Shown here piece after piece: positions 48,634-62,250 of a DNA stretch of 64,000 nt. The notes under the pieces were generated by a model, which saw nothing but the letters and a program-made list of their open reading frames with translations, had not been told where the DNA came from and did not search any database. Source of the stretch: Torreya grandis (lineage: Eukaryota > Streptophyta > Pinopsida > Cupressales > Taxaceae). Every line of letters starts with the position of its first letter. The first letter of the stretch is position 1. The DNA lies in NCBI GenBank assembly GCA_037957365.1, contig JARHVA010001191.1:445001-509000 (forward strand). The letters are read 5' to 3'. A program made the translations under genes and the position numbers.

Positions 48634-50330
48634 GTGACTAATGATGATGATGCTGATAGTGAAGTAGATTTTGATGATAGCCTTACATTTGATAACCTAG
48701 TTGAAACCAACACATTTGATAATAATGTCATTTTTACCCTTACCCAAGTTGTTCATCGTAATATCTTACCATTATATTATCCCCAACTACTAGATTGGGA
48801 CCAACAAGAATCTAGTCTATCAATTGATGAGTTCTAGAATGATGAGGCATTCTATGATTTCTTAGGCCTTAGAGACAATGTTCCATTAGGAGATCATAAA
48901 TCAGGATTCTCAATCACATTAGATCCTATAGCCTATTTTGGAGAGTGAATAAACACCCTTAGCCAAAAAACAAAAAAGTAAAACATTAAGGTCCCAAGGT
49001 GAAAACCTCTTTGAGGTGATTTTTGACTAGGGAAAAAGTAAAGATAAAGGCCAATCTAGTGGTGAAAACCTATTTCAGATGCTATTAGATGGGGGTGTTC
49101 ATTCTTCTTTAAATTAGACTAGGAAACCACCAAAGATGAACTTGCCAATGGATTTAAGTTTAGTTTTGAGAAACAAAAAGTATTTAATCAAATTTTCCAA
49201 GAATTTATGACTATTTTTATTACGTGACCAGATCTCCCATTAGGGGATTCTGATTCATCGTGCCTAGGAGAAGTTGAAGAGCAAGTCCTAACAGAGGACC
49301 TTGACATAGTCTAACAATTCAAGTCACTACCTACTATCCTAGAAGATGGTTCAACCCTTCTAGTCAAAGATACAATGGAGGTAAATATCAAGACTCCATC
49401 AGACCTAAAATGGATAAAATTAGGAGCATCTGTCACTAAGGAGGAATGTGATGTCTTTGTATCTTTATTGAGATATTTTGTATATATTTTTGTATGGGCC
49501 TATTCTAACATTCTAGGTTTAGACTATGCCTTGGTTCTACACCACCTTGTGGTTAATCCTAATGTTAAACCAGTAAGATAAAAGCTACGTAAGATACAAC
49601 CTCACATTGTTGTATTGGTAAAGAAAGATTTGTAAAAACTCTTAGAAGTAGGATGTATCTAATTCATTGACTACTCTAAATGGATCTCTAATGTTTTACC
49701 TATTAGTAAAAAGCCTAAAGAAATTAGAATTTGTAATAATTTTTGAGACATCAACAAAGCTTTTCCTAAGGATGATTTTACCTTAGCTAATATCAACATG
49801 ATTATTTATTCCATAGTAGGTTATGAAATGCTTTCACTTATGGATGGATTTTCAAGATATAATCAGATCCGAATAACACCAAAAGATCATCATAAAACAA
49901 CATTCACCACTCCATGGGGAACATTTTGTTATCAAGTGATGCCATTTGGCCTTAAGAATTATAGAGTTACATATCAAAGGTCCATGACTACCATATTCTA
50001 TGATATGCTACATGATATTGTTGAAGACTATGTTGATGACATATTAGGAAAATCCAAACCAGGGCTGACCATCCAGTAGTGATATGCAAGATATTTGAAA
50101 TATTATGAGAGTACAATGTCAGACTCAATCCAAAGAAATGTGTGTTTGGTGTAACTTTAGGAAAAATACTTGGCTTCATCATGTCTCATAGAGGTATTGA
50201 AGTTGATCTAGCTAAAGTCCATGCTATAACTAAGATGCTACCAACAACCAATTTAAAACAACTTCATAGTTTGCAGGGTAAGATCTAGTCAATCTGACAT
50301 TTCATCTCTCAACTAGCAGATAAGTGCCAT
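48634..50330 (+). pseudogene. pol: Reverse transcriptase of element 5, with acidic linker
   Basis: One frame from 48634 to about 50080. An acidic linker (DDDADSEVDFDD) is followed by the RT lead-in (SDLKWIKLGASVTKEE), then RICNNF-DINKAFPKDDF, MDGFSRYNQI (first catalytic Asp), TPWGTFCYQVMPFGLKN and VEDYVDDILGKSK. YVDD at 50029-50040 keeps the two catalytic Asp residues. Several in-frame stops (49579, 49633 and others) break it. It copies element RNA into DNA. Confidence 0.85.
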
Positions 50331-50447
50331 CCATTTACACACCTTTTAAATTAAAAAAGAGTTGAATTTCACTAAGATGATCACTGTTAAATATATTTTC
50401 AATAACTCAAAGATTATCTTGTTAATCTATCTATTTTATTACCTCTT

Positions 50448-50801
50448 ATGCCAAGAAAGCCATTCTTGTTATACATATCAGCTACCAACCATTTTTTGGA
50501 GGCACTCTTGGGTCAACATGATGATAAAAGAAAGGATCATGTTATATACTACTTAAGCAATACCTTAGTTACATATGAAGATAATTGTGCACTTATTGAA
50601 AAATATTGTCTAGCCATAGTTTTTGCAACTGAAAAATTGCATCATTACATATTGAATAATAAAACTATGGTCATTTCAAAGGTAGATCCGCTCAAGTATC
50701 TACTATCTAAAACAACTTTGCAAGGTAGAATGGCTAAGTGGATCATACTTCTCAGTGACTTTGACATAGAGTATGTCAATCAAAAAGTAATCAAGGGATA
50801 A
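50448..50801 (+). pseudogene. RNase H domain of element 5
   Basis: Reads YYLSNTLVTYEDNCALIEKY, CLAIVFATEKLHHYIL, then VDPLKYLLSKTTLQGRMAKW and LLSDFDIEYV, the usual Ty3 RNase H thumb and end. It is in a different frame from RT, so a shift lies between 50080 and 50448. Confidence 0.75.
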
Positions 50802-50904
50802 TTTCTTACATATCAACTTGTTGAAGCACCTCTCATAGACGCACAACCACTCAAGTTTCAATTTCTTGATGAATCCATTATAACTGTTATTGATACACCC
50901 CTTG

Positions 50905-51310
50905 AGGAGTAGCCCTAGAAATTGTACTTTGATGGATCATTCATTGCACGTGGATTAGGGGTAGGCCTATTTTTTATTACACCATAGGGGGATCTAATCA
51001 TTAAATCATTTAGAAACAACTTTTCTTGTACAAACAACATGGCCAAGTATGAAGCACTTATTGCATGACTTCAACAAGCAGTGCATTATAATATATCTCA
51101 TCTTCAAGTTTATGGTGATTCTTAGTTAATCATCAATTAGGTCATAGATTATTTTTAGACCAAAAATGACAAGCTAGTTCCATATAAAGCCATGGTTGAC
51201 ACTCTTAAAAATAAAATTGCCAACATTCAGTTTGAGCATATACCAAGGGCTAGTAACAGAACAATAGATGCCATGGCTACTATTGGCTCTCTGATTTGAC
51301 AAATAGATAA
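50905..51310 (+). pseudogene. Second (archaeal-type) RNase H of element 5
   Basis: Reads LYFDGSFIARGLGVGLFFIT (Asp of the active site), NNFSCTNNMAKYEALIA (Glu), LQVYGDS (Asp), then KNDKLVPYKAMVDTL and IPRASNRTIDAMATIGSL. This is the extra RNase H known from the Tat/Ogre lineage. Stops include ones at Gln or Trp positions. Confidence 0.75.
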
Positions 51311-51377
51311 AGCTAGAGAGTATCAGGTCCTCATTGAAAATTTGTCATCACTAGCTCATTAACCTTCAACCATTGCC

Positions 51378-52660
51378 ATGATTTGTGATATTATTTTTCC
51401 TAATTTTATCTGGTACTCAGACCTCTATAACTACCTTCATGACCAAGTTATACCACCTAACCTATCTCAAAAACAAACCAAATCCTTCATTCATCATTTC
51501 ACTCATTATACTTTACTTGGATCCACTCTTTACCATCATAGTTTTGATGGAGCTTTACTTCATTATTTAACTTCAGTAGAGTCTACGTTAGAGTTAAGAG
51601 AAGTTCATGAAGGAGTATGTGGATCCCATTCTAGTGGGGCAGTCCTATCCAAAAATCTCATGCATACTAGTTATTATTAGCCTACAATAGACACAGATGC
51701 CACTACATATGTAAAGAAATGTGACAAATGTCAATGACATGCTAATTTGATTCATGCTCTAGCAAAAACTCTACAACCAAAGTTGACACCATGACCATTT
51801 TCTACATGGGGACTTGACCTCATTGGGAATATTAACCCCACTTCATCTAATGGCCATAAACATATCCTTACTACCATCGAATATTTACTAAGTGGGTTGA
51901 AGCTATACCCCTCACGTGACTGGAAAGAAATTTTCCAAATTCATCTTCAAGCATCTCATTTTCCACTATGGTATCCCCTTTGACATTATATTCGATAATG
52001 GAGGATCATTAAAGAACAAAGATGTAGACCAGTTATGTACTAAATACAACATCACCTAATATTTTTATACAGCATATTACCCTCAAAGTAATGGCCAAAT
52101 TGAGGCATCTAACAAAACCATTATCAATATTCTCAAAAATATTGTCAATGATGTTGATCATGATTAGCACTTACATATATTCCCTACCCTTTGGGAAAAC
52201 TGTACCAATCATTGTACCCCCACAAGAACCACTCCATACTCACTTGTTTATGGCACTAAATCCATCTTTCCCATTGAGGTTGAATTGCCTTCACTATGCA
52301 TCTCTTTCAAGCATGTCCTAGATGATCATGACTATTGAGTAGCTCACCTATAAGAGATAGATCTACTAGATGAAAAACACATGAATGTGCTCAACCATCT
52401 TCAAGCATATTAGAATCAACTCAAAGGCCACTATAATTGGTGTGTGAATTATAGAACATTTGAACTTGGTGATCTTATTCTTAAAGAAAACCAAAAGAAT
52501 ACCATGGCTGAGAAGAAACATAAAGGGAAATTCAAACCCAGCTAGATAGGGCCTTTCATCATCACTGTAGATTATGTATCAGGAGCATATAGGCTTGCCA
52601 CACCAAATAGAGAGGAACTTCCAGAGCCAATGGATATTATTCTTCTCAAGTGATACTATG
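51378..52660 (+). pseudogene. Integrase of element 5
   Basis: The zinc-binding part has HEGVCGSHSSGAVLSKNL...CDKCQ (51606-51735), then FSTWGLDLIGNI with the first catalytic Asp. After a frameshift near 51890 come FDIIFDNGG (second Asp) and YYPQSNGQIEASNKTI (catalytic Glu), VYGTKSIFPIEVELPS, and a C-terminal part AYRLATPNREELPEPMDI. It would insert the DNA copy; it is broken by stops and at least one shift. Confidence 0.8.
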
Positions 52661-54912
52661 ATTGAATGCTAAGGTGTATTATCTGTAAGGACCATTTTAG
52701 TTATACTTTTTTGTCACTTTTCTTCTTTATACCCATACCATTCATATCCATCCTCATTGCCATATCCACTTTCCATTTATGACCTATTGACCCAACATGT
52801 TATAAAAACCTAGCCCATTTAACCTTGGTTTTGTCATTTATTACACAATTTCAGCATTGAGGTATCTAATCAGTTCATTAGTTTATTCAAAAACACAATT
52901 TGATAGAAGTTTCATATTTTGGGACAGTGTGACCAAAGTTTTGGTAGTTGCATCCTTCATTTGTTATTCTTTTTTACCATTGGTCTTGTTGCTAACTATA
53001 ACTACCTTTGGAAAAATTAGTACCATTGATCTATGTCATTGTGTCCTGGTTATAACCACCTATGGGAAAACTAGTGGCAATATTAAACCTTGACATACCA
53101 ACTTACCACTTCCTATGCCATACTGTCTTTTTACCAACTATGCCTATTTTGTTTGAATTAGTTGCCACACTAGTAAAATTACTCCACTAAAATGGAAAAA
53201 TTATAATGACTTGAGGTCCTATACCAGGAATATGTAGGCAGTGCTCAATACTTGTTGAGGTCAGCTCAGTCACCCTAAGCCATGCTCTCATCATTTTGCA
53301 AGTAAACTAAATTTGAACGCTCTCATCATTTTGTGAGAAACCTAAGCCACACTCTCACTATTTTTTGAGCTTGAACCATTTAGTGTCTCATCATTCTCGA
53401 TTGAGTTGTGACACTCCAAAACACTTCCAAAAACATTTGAAAAATTGGTAGAAAAAATAAAAACATTAACCACTTCTTTGACTTAAGGATTCTGGGAACC
53501 CTTATTAAGTTACAAGAAAATCACTTGTGATTTAGTTTCTCCATCCTTTTTGGCCTTTTCTCTCATGCACTTGCCATTTTGCAAGACCATTCCTATTCTT
53601 CTATCACATCCATTATGTTTATTTTCCTAAGTTATCATATTCTTCCCATTCCCTGAGAGAAATACATTTGGCTTGAAGTTTTTTATTTGATATTACATCC
53701 ATATAACTATATAGGTAGTGTCCACTTGCCTAGTGCATATGGAGACAACTTGGCCACCCCCTTTCTTTTTCTTTTATTCCCCTATTTTATTCATTTGTTA
53801 AGTTGTCACCTATTTTTTAGGGGTAATGTTTGTAGGGTTTCTATTGTATTATTTGTTTGTTTGTTTATTTTTGCTTATTTTGTTTATTTGTCTGCCTATT
53901 TGTTTGTTTTCAGCACTATTTCCTTAATTTAGTTTGTGTGTTCATTGGTTGATTCCTTATCCACACTTACACTTGAATCCATCCATATTCACATGTTTAC
54001 ATTATCATCATGGTTTCTATCATTGATGCATTATTTTCTATTGATTATTGGATTACAAGAGTCAGTCCTCATGCATATTTGGACAAGTCCTCATGATGTT
54101 ATATCATGATGCCTACTGAGATGTGCTACAACAACCTTAGCTTCAAGAAGTTTATTCATTAATGGTGGCATCTCTTTGTCACTAACATCCTGATTCCACT
54201 CTTAATCATATCCCAAATAGAGTAATTGATCATAAAAGAATTTCAACCTTTATTGGTTCGAATGAGCATCTCCCTACTAGTAGGTTGTTCCAATTCATCA
54301 TTACCCTCTGTGTTAATTTATCATCATCCTTGGCCAAGTTTATCATGTTTTCTATAATTAGGGTCTAATGATTATAACCACCTATGGGTAAATCATTGTA
54401 CACCGTCCCACCTACATTTCTCAATGATTATAACCACCTTTGGGCAAATCATTGTGTTGTCACCACTTTAATTTTTATACCTATACAAGGGCATGTTATT
54501 ATCTTGTTTATCTATCCTAACAGGGGTAGCTCCATCTTCTCAATGATTATAATCATCTTTGGGCAAATCATTGTGTTATCATACCATGTTGCCACTATTA
54601 GAGTACAATGTTTATAACCATGTTTGGGCAAACCATTATACACCATTCCACTTGCATTTTTAATGATTTTGACTACTTTTTTAGTATCATTGTGTTTTCA
54701 CCCCATCATCTTTCCTTTCTTTAGTCCCCTTATTTTGCTTCTTTCTTTTTAAGGGATCATTTGCCAACCTGCTTGTGCCAACCATTCCCTTGAGGAGACA
54801 TCATACAGTTAGTTTATCATCATTGTAATTATAGGCATACAGGACCTTTTCATTATTTGAGAAGATGTTACTATTATTATAGCCTGAAATGCCTTCCCAA
54901 ATAGGGGCAAAC
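52661..54912 (+). other. 3' UTR of element 5 with repeated hairpins
   Basis: 2.2 kb without a supported frame. Contains seven copies of a TATAACCACCTTTGGG-like motif (near 52997, 53050, 54372, 54429, 54548, 54612, 54666). Those at 54367-54397, 54423-54453 and 54542-54572 lie between AATGATT and AATCATT and so form short hairpins. A second family, CTCTCATCATTTTG-like, repeats at 53284-53405. The polypurine tract AATAGGGGCAAAC ends at 54912. Confidence 0.55.
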
Positions 54913-56100
54913 TGTAGACACCTAAAATTGGCCACTGATAACCCCTAATCAAGCTTTTGGCTAGTTTTCACCTAAAATGTATAATTTGGCATAAAAACAC
55001 TAAAACATGCTAAATGATGTGAAACTAACATATTCAAGTGCCGATTTTGGCTAGGGTATCACTAAATTGGGCAAGGCAATTTATGGGCCAGCTAACTTTG
55101 ATCAATTTATTTTGAGTCAAAATGTCAAATTTGCACCCACGTGCTTTGGATTGCTCTTTTCTATCAAATCTTATACAGAAGATATGGGACTTAGTTATTT
55201 TTTATTGGTAACATCCTAAATAGGAATACAGTTATAATGTATCTGATAGTGCCTTCCAATTCTAATCTACTCAAAATTAGGACCAATAACAAGGCATTCT
55301 GAGCAATTTGAGTAATTTGTGCATAAAGTTCTTAATCATGTTTAAGAGCTAATTAACCCAAATCAAGGCCTAATCAAGAATTCCTTGGAAACTTGTTGAA
55401 TACTTATTTTTGGAAATGAATATTGAATATTTGTATCATCAAGTGACCTCATTTCTTGGGAAGGCATCTCTAGGCCATCAAATATCAAGATTCATGCCCT
55501 CCATGCCCCATCAATACCTTCTATGATGCCCTCCATTCCTATTAATTCCCCTTCTTCCAATGTCATGATGAGGATAATTATAAACTTAATTCCAAAAATT
55601 GAATTAATCCTCAACCACACATCTCAATCTTGAGATGGATGGTTGAGGTTGATTCTGATCAAATCCAAAAATTTATAAATAGAGAGGCCATGAACATCAT
55701 TTCTAAGATATTTTGGTGTAAAGTTATAATGCACAAATATCTTCAAGGAGTCATTACAACTAGTGTTACTATGAAAAATTAATTTCAAGCCAAACCAAGC
55801 CACAAGCCAAAGGTGCCAAGGAGAGATGGAGGTAGCCAAGCTTCAATTACAAAAGACTTCATGAGCACAAGCTGAGCAAGCCACTACTAAAAAGGCATTT
55901 GGAGCATCCACAGAAGGTGAAGAAAATAATGCATTTTCATTCATTGCTTTTTAGTTGTGTTTGTCTTTTTCTTTTTCTTTTTTTTAACTAAGGTCTCCCT
56001 AATATCTAGGCCTAGAGATGTTATGTTATTAGTGTGTTTATTTCATTTTGGAACTAACACCATACTAACCATCCTCTCTTGAGTTAAATTAATAGATAAC
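54913..56100 (+). repeat. 3' LTR of element 5 (right border approximate)
   Basis: Starts TGTAGACACCTAAAATTGG at 54913 directly after the polypurine tract; the same TGTAGACACC start is seen in element 2. The TATA box TATAAATA is at 55674. No partner LTR is in the window, so the end is uncertain and could lie anywhere up to ~56600. Confidence 0.6.
55674..55681 (+). promoter_or_regulatory. TATA box in the element-5 LTR
   Basis: TATAAATA followed by GAGAGGCC, about 760 bp into the LTR, is a good plant core promoter match. Confidence 0.45.
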
Positions 56101-58370
56101 AAGATTTACTAATTTCACTAAGAATTCAAGCTTTATATGTTGTCTTACTTATTATAGATTCCATTATTACTTATCTTGCCACATTTTTATCATTTTTTAC
56201 TTTTATTGACTATTACCTTGAATGCATTAAATACATTATTTACTATTTTACTATTTCTTCCATCCATGTTGAATGTTATTAACCCCAAATTATGCATCAT
56301 AGGGTACATTTTTTGCATCTCCATTAATTGAACAGATACTTGACATCATTTTGTATGGGTTTTATTTTTAAATGCATAGTCCCATACATGTTGAGCATGA
56401 TGTTAAACTAATATTTTTGACATTTTATCTTTCATGGGTTATATTATTTTCTCATCTATTTCAACCAAATACCTTGGTGTTCATCTTATTATCTTTGGAA
56501 ATGTGGGTGTAGGAGATATATTTTGTATTAAATTAGGTGGTGTTACCACTAATAGTAAGGATCGTAGAGGTTTGTTTATCTACATTAAACCTTACAGGTG
56601 AATTTAATTCCTCTTCATTATGAGACACATGTTTTGAGGTCATTACTTGATGTTGATTATCATCATACTAAAAATCTTAATTATGAATGGATGTTTCATT
56701 ATATTATGTTTGTCCATATGTTTCATCACTCATTACAAATTCATTACTTACATGCTCTAAATTTTGAATTTCATCATGTAACAAAGACTGATTGAGTTCT
56801 TTTATCTCATTTAAAGATATATCTAAACTAAATTCTATAGAATTGGGTAGGTTATTTTCATTTGAAATATTTCTTGGTGTGAAGGAAGCACCTTATGGAT
56901 GCTCTCCTATATGCATGTCTTTTTCTTTCTTTTTCTCTCTTCTATTCAATTTCCTCATTTGTTAGCTCTTTGATTGGTCTTTTACGATGACTTTCTGACC
57001 TCATTATTTATCTTTGCCAAAATAAGAAAATTATAGATATAAACTTGAAGAATTTGTAGTGATTCAAATAAAGTGAATGGAGAATTTATTAAATTCACAT
57101 AGTTACAACAAAAAAAAACAATTTATAATTTTTAAAGAACAAAACAAATGAGTAAATTTTATGGGAAAGCCAAGAAAATTTCATAAATCAAAAAGGGCAT
57201 GTGTGTTTTTGAAAGAATGCACACCCTTTTTGATCCACAAAAAAATGGGTATAAATAATAAATGTGCAAAAACTTAGTTTACATAAGGCATACACCCTTT
57301 TTCAATTTTACAAAAAAAATTGGCCACTTTCCCTCCACAATTGCCTTGGTTTTAGGTCTAAGGGGTCCTAAACCTAGTCCAAACTCTATCATGAACCAAC
57401 TAAGGACATTTCTAATAAATTTAAGATTTTTGTGTCTTTTACGACATGTCTGATCAGGAAACTTTTATTATTTTTTTAAAATATATATATGGGTTTTTAG
57501 AGGAGAAAGCATAGTTTTAGAATATATAATTTTTTTAATGTTAGAATATTATTTATAATTATTACATAATTTTACATAACATATCTCATTATGGACTATA
57601 CAATTATCATCACAAATTTCCTTACAGCTTTTTTGAGTATTAATCAAGCATTTATAAAACTTATATCTCAACAATATACACATTGTCAACTATGCTTAAA
57701 AAAAAATTGATTTTCATGAAGATAAGGTCAAAAAGTTTCGTTCATACACTTGTAATTTTAATTTTTCAGTTGTCTTGACTTTTAAAATTATTTAAAAATT
57801 ATATATATAATAAAAACTTAATAAAAAAATATTTTCAATAATCTTTGACATTTAAACTATCCATATATAAAGTTTTATACAAAAATTTATTCATTTACTA
57901 AATAGAAGTGTGTTTGTACACATGCAAACTCTTAATTTTTTCATTAAAAATGACCAACTTATTGTCATAAATACATCTATTTTTCAAATATTTATCATCT
58001 GGATATTGAAAAAAATATATTTAGAAACTATATTCAAAATACCACAATTCATGTTCTTATGTCATTGTCAAATTCCTTTTCAAAGTGTCTATAACATTCT
58101 CTCCAAGTCCAACTATGGTTATTTTAAGAAAACAAAGTGTCACTTTATACACCCCCCCCCCCCCCCCCCCCCCCCCGCTTTTGTCCCCCATTATCTTGCA
58201 TCTACCCATCTAGTGCCTTATAAACCTTTCAAATTAATATGTCTTCTTATTTTATATTTTTTTACTAATGTGTCTTATTTTTTATTTTCAAGATACACAA
58301 CTCATTCTTGAAATCATTTTATTTACACCTTATACTATGGTGAACATTTTATTACTCTACTTATGGTTAA
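56101..58370. other. Unclassified AT-rich region
   Basis: No gene supported. An exon-like stretch, GNVGVGDIFCIKLGG (56500-56597) followed by AGGTGA, is not recognisable. Motifs like CATACACCCTTTT at 57190-57310 resemble those at 32140-32260. A 25-base poly-C run lies at 58152-58176. Confidence 0.4.
58152..58176 (+). repeat. Poly-C homopolymer (25 C)
   Basis: Twenty-five consecutive C in an otherwise strongly AT-rich stretch. The true length is doubtful because long homopolymers are error-prone in sequencing. Confidence 0.8.
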
Positions 58371-61300
58371 TGTTACATCCTGATTTCACTTTGTGACTTA
58401 TAAACCTTTAATTCATTGATTAGTATGGTTGATATTTGATTATTATTGCTTTGATTTGAGCTTTATGATATATACTATACTGGGACAATGATATTGATGA
58501 TTAGAGTACATGATGTGATAACTCTATGTTAAATTATATACATTATGGATATTTATTTCTTAGTTTTTGCATCATTGGTGATATTTATTATGACTTAGAC
58601 CAACTACCTACTTGTTGCGAGGTAGATGCATGATAGATCCTACCCTCATAGCTTGATGAGGGAGAGCATCATCAAAGAGGATGGGCTAGGTGAGATGATT
58701 GGGAGAATATCAAAAGAAATTTATAGTGATCTTACACACATGCACAATAGATTTTAAATGACATGCATAAAATGATAATACATAATTAATAAATATTGTT
58801 TGAGATTATATTTATGTGTATGGATATACAATAGATTTCTTTATTCTAATTGACTTGATTTTTGAATTTAAATCAGGTAAATAAATATTAATTGTTACAT
58901 AGATATTATTATTGTAGATATAATTATCTTACAAATAAAAAGGTAATTAATGACTTAATATCTATTAGTTAAATAAATAATTATCCTAACAATGATTGTT
59001 TTCATGGAAATAGAATTATCTTAAAATTCTAAAATTTGAGTTAATGCAATTTAAGTTAGTCTTGAAAATACATGCAAAATTCACATTTAAAATTAGAAAA
59101 ATAGATTTGATGATTAATTTAGTCAACTTAACCTATTACGCAAGTTAAAGAGGAAGAGGACTACAGATTTGGAGAGAATAAACTACAATTAATAGATTTA
59201 AATAAAGTGTAAAATATTTTTCATGGAAGGATAGAAAGAGATGTTACATGCAAGGAAAGGGGTGCAAAATAGATAAAGAGTGAGTTTTATAAGTCAAAGA
59301 AAATTTTGGAAATAAAACATATGGAGAAATATAGAAAGTAGAGGAGAGAAAGAGCTAAGGATTGGAAAGGAGAAAGTAAAAGTAACAGTAAGGGTGTATT
59401 TGACAGGTTGGTTCTATAATTATTTTTCTGTGTGTCAAAAGAAGTGATATATATAGGCTTTATTATTATATATTTTCATTGGTAGTGGTTCAAAGTTTTA
59501 GCTATATACTGATCTTTATAACTTGGGTATCATTATCTTAGAACCCTGTGTTGTATACTTTTAAAGCTTGTTGTTAATACATATCAAATCCTGGTGAAAT
59601 TGGCATAACAACATTGTAATTTTATTTAGCTTGCATGTCTTTTTAACTGTGTTGCATTTAGGTTTCATTAGTATGGTTTTGGACAACATCCCATAATTAA
59701 TTTTGAACCTACATATTTTTATTTAAATTCTAGTGCTTAATATCCTTTATTGGCCAAGCTTCATATATTTTCTAGCAACATTGTCAATTTGTATAAACCT
59801 ATGCCTCAGTTAATTTAACTAGCATTACAATTGCGTGGCCTGCATTATCATTGTTACACCCAAGTATTTGTCTCTAAGAGGTTGCATATAAATTTGTATA
59901 CCTACGTTTAAATTGTATATCAATATCAAATTGTATGGATGCATTGAAATTGTATAGCAGTGTTGACTTTATAAAGCTGCATTAAATTTTGTGTAGACTA
60001 TATTTTAATTGTTAAGACCTATACTTTATTATAAAATGATCTGGTTATATTTTCTTAGACTGTGTATCACCATCACTATTGACCTTGTGTTTACATTGAA
60101 TAAAATGCATTATAATATCTCTTAAAATTAGTGGCTTATGTGTAATTTGTATGAGTATATTTACAATTTAATAACATGTCCCTCTAAATATCCTATCTTT
60201 GTTGAGTATTATATATTAATAGTAGCGCTTCATATATTTTACCCTATGTTTAGTTTGTTTTAAGCCTATGTTTGGATTTACATATGACTACATCTTAATT
60301 CAATAAGCCAGTGTCACATTTGAATAGGTCTGTGTCTATTTATATGACATGTGTCTTATTTTTTATATGAAAAGCATTAAGTTTGTTATAAGAGGCTTAT
60401 GTCTAGCCATTTAAGACTGCATGTTATTTATTTATGGTATGTGTTTCAATCGATAGGTCAGTGGTTTAATAATTAAAATCTTTAATATATTTTATGAGGA
60501 TAGCATCCCAATAACTTTGGATGTATATCATCCCACTTATACAGGATAACATCCCATTAACTTTGGATGTGTATTTTTCGTCTTAGTTACCAATTGCTAT
60601 TTTGGTTTGCATCATAATATTTTCTTTGGATTGTGTTATACTTGTATAGTTTTGAATAATAATGGCATAGTCACTACTTAGGTCTGCATATTATATGTAA
60701 ATTGATTGATTTTGACCTATGCCTTAGTAAATGAAAAATAAGAGTTCTGAAAGACTTCTTAGAGTCCTTTTAAAATAATGGAATTAATACTTAAATTGTT
60801 TTTGTTTACACATAATATTAATCTTTAATGTTTAGAGTATATAGGATAATACCCTAAGAACTATGAAATAAAAATTAGTGTTGCCTTAAGGCTATATATA
60901 TGAGAAACTTAAAATGTTTCTTTTTAAATGCTTTAAACTATCATTAAAGATAATTTGTTACTATAGACATGCTTGTTGTATATCAATAAAGTGAATTATA
61001 AATGATTTGTGAATAGAACCATATATGCAAATTGTATTAGCAAGTTTATTACCTAAATTAATAGTGGAATCAGATCCTTGAATTAAATCATATATTATTT
61101 TTTACTTGCATGCAATATACCTAGATGGTCTGAGTTGTTTATGACTATGTTTTGTTACATAAACAATATTAGCATGTTTTATATGTGATCTTATTTGCAA
61201 TATTAGCATGTTTTAGCAATATTAGCATGTTATTATTGTATTAATAGCATGTATTTAGATTTTTTATACATTGATGAAATAAAATGAATGTTTGAGATTT

Positions 61301-62157
61301 TTTTATTCTAAGTATAGGATAAAATCTTTATGAATCTTAGAAATATATACTATGTTATATATGTTTATTTTTAAAAATTTATTGATGATGTTAATAGGTA
61401 ATGAGATGGACTCCACTAGCCTAGGTAGCACCACCAATAGATAGTTATATCAAGTGGTGTGTGATGAAATTGATCGATCTAGATGATCATATGTTATTTG
61501 AAAACTTTGGCCAAAGTAATGTTAGATTTACATTGTCATTTCATATGTTTGATTTTCATGTTGTGCAATATCATGTTTGAAATATATTTTCTTTATGATA
61601 CATGTCATGTAGTAGAAATATTATAAATACACGAGGTACTAGCACATCTCTCTAGATTCTTGCACCATTCTATCTACCTATTCATGGAGTGTCATTCCCT
61701 GAATAAGGGATTATGCAGGGGATCGTTGGTCCATGGTTGGTGTAGAAAAGCACTTGGATGATGCTCTCCCTCCCCACTACAATACTTACATGGAGATAAC
61801 ACTTGAGATTATCAACAATACATGAGTTAGTTTGGCTCAAGCTCTAGAGAGCTTTGTATCTATGTATTGTACTAGATTTTATGCCTAAAGAAAAATTTAA
61901 TGTAATAATTATATTTGATTACTTGAACAATAGCTACTATGTTATGATACCAGTTGTAGTTGTGTCTTATTATATTTACTATTCCTTAGAGTTGTATAAG
62001 AGAAATATTATATTCATTAAATGAATTAGAAGTACTATTATTCTTAAGTTATGGTTTAGATATGTTGTAGTGTTTTATTCTATGGAATGAATGTTAAGAT
62101 ATTGTTTAGAAAAAAAATTACTGTATTTACTTAATTATAATTTGAGGGGTTGTAACA
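58371..62157 (+). repeat. 5' LTR of element 6, about 3.8 kb
   Basis: Starts TGTTACATCC and ends TTGTAACA just before the PBS. The length is large but known for some chromovirus lineages. It includes small repeats: AACTTTGGATGT-type blocks at 60510 and 60555, and CAATATTAGCATGTT-type blocks at 61167, 61198 and 61217. The partner LTR is outside the window, so the left border rests on the inverted ends only. Confidence 0.6.
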
Positions 62158-62159
62158 TG

Positions 62160-62171
62160 TGGTATCATAGC
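62160..62171 (+). other. tRNA-iMet primer binding site of element 6
   Basis: TGGTATCATAGC differs in one base from the classic TGGTATCAGAGC and lies two bases after the LTR end. Confidence 0.8.
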
Positions 62172-62250
62172 TTAGTATCAAACTTTGGACTGAATGAGTT
62201 CGCTAACATTTTTTTATTCTTTTTTACAATGAAAAAGAAGAATGGTGTAA

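Larger units (their letters stand above)
45640..56100 (+). mobile_element. Element 5: Ty3 retrotransposon of the Tat/Ogre type (5' LTR not found)
   Basis: Plus-strand domain order: gag, zinc knuckle, protease, RT, RNase H, a second (archaeal-type) RNase H, integrase, a ~2.2-kb 3' UTR, polypurine tract and 3' LTR. A second RNase H between the first RNase H and integrase is the known mark of the Tat lineage. The 5' LTR and PBS are missing: gag begins within about 60 bp of the DDE pseudogene, so the left end was lost or replaced. There are at least four frameshifts and many stops. The right end of the LTR is an estimate. Confidence 0.8.

Noticed and set aside
56460..56600. Exon-like GNVGVGDIFCIKLGG followed by a possible GT splice donor
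   Set aside because: Too short, no family recognised and no neighbouring exon found.
32140..57310. Terminal repeats of one giant element, from shared TACACCCTTTT motifs at 32.2 kb and 57.2 kb
   Set aside because: The shared motif is short, T-rich and in the same orientation, and no longer alignment could be made.
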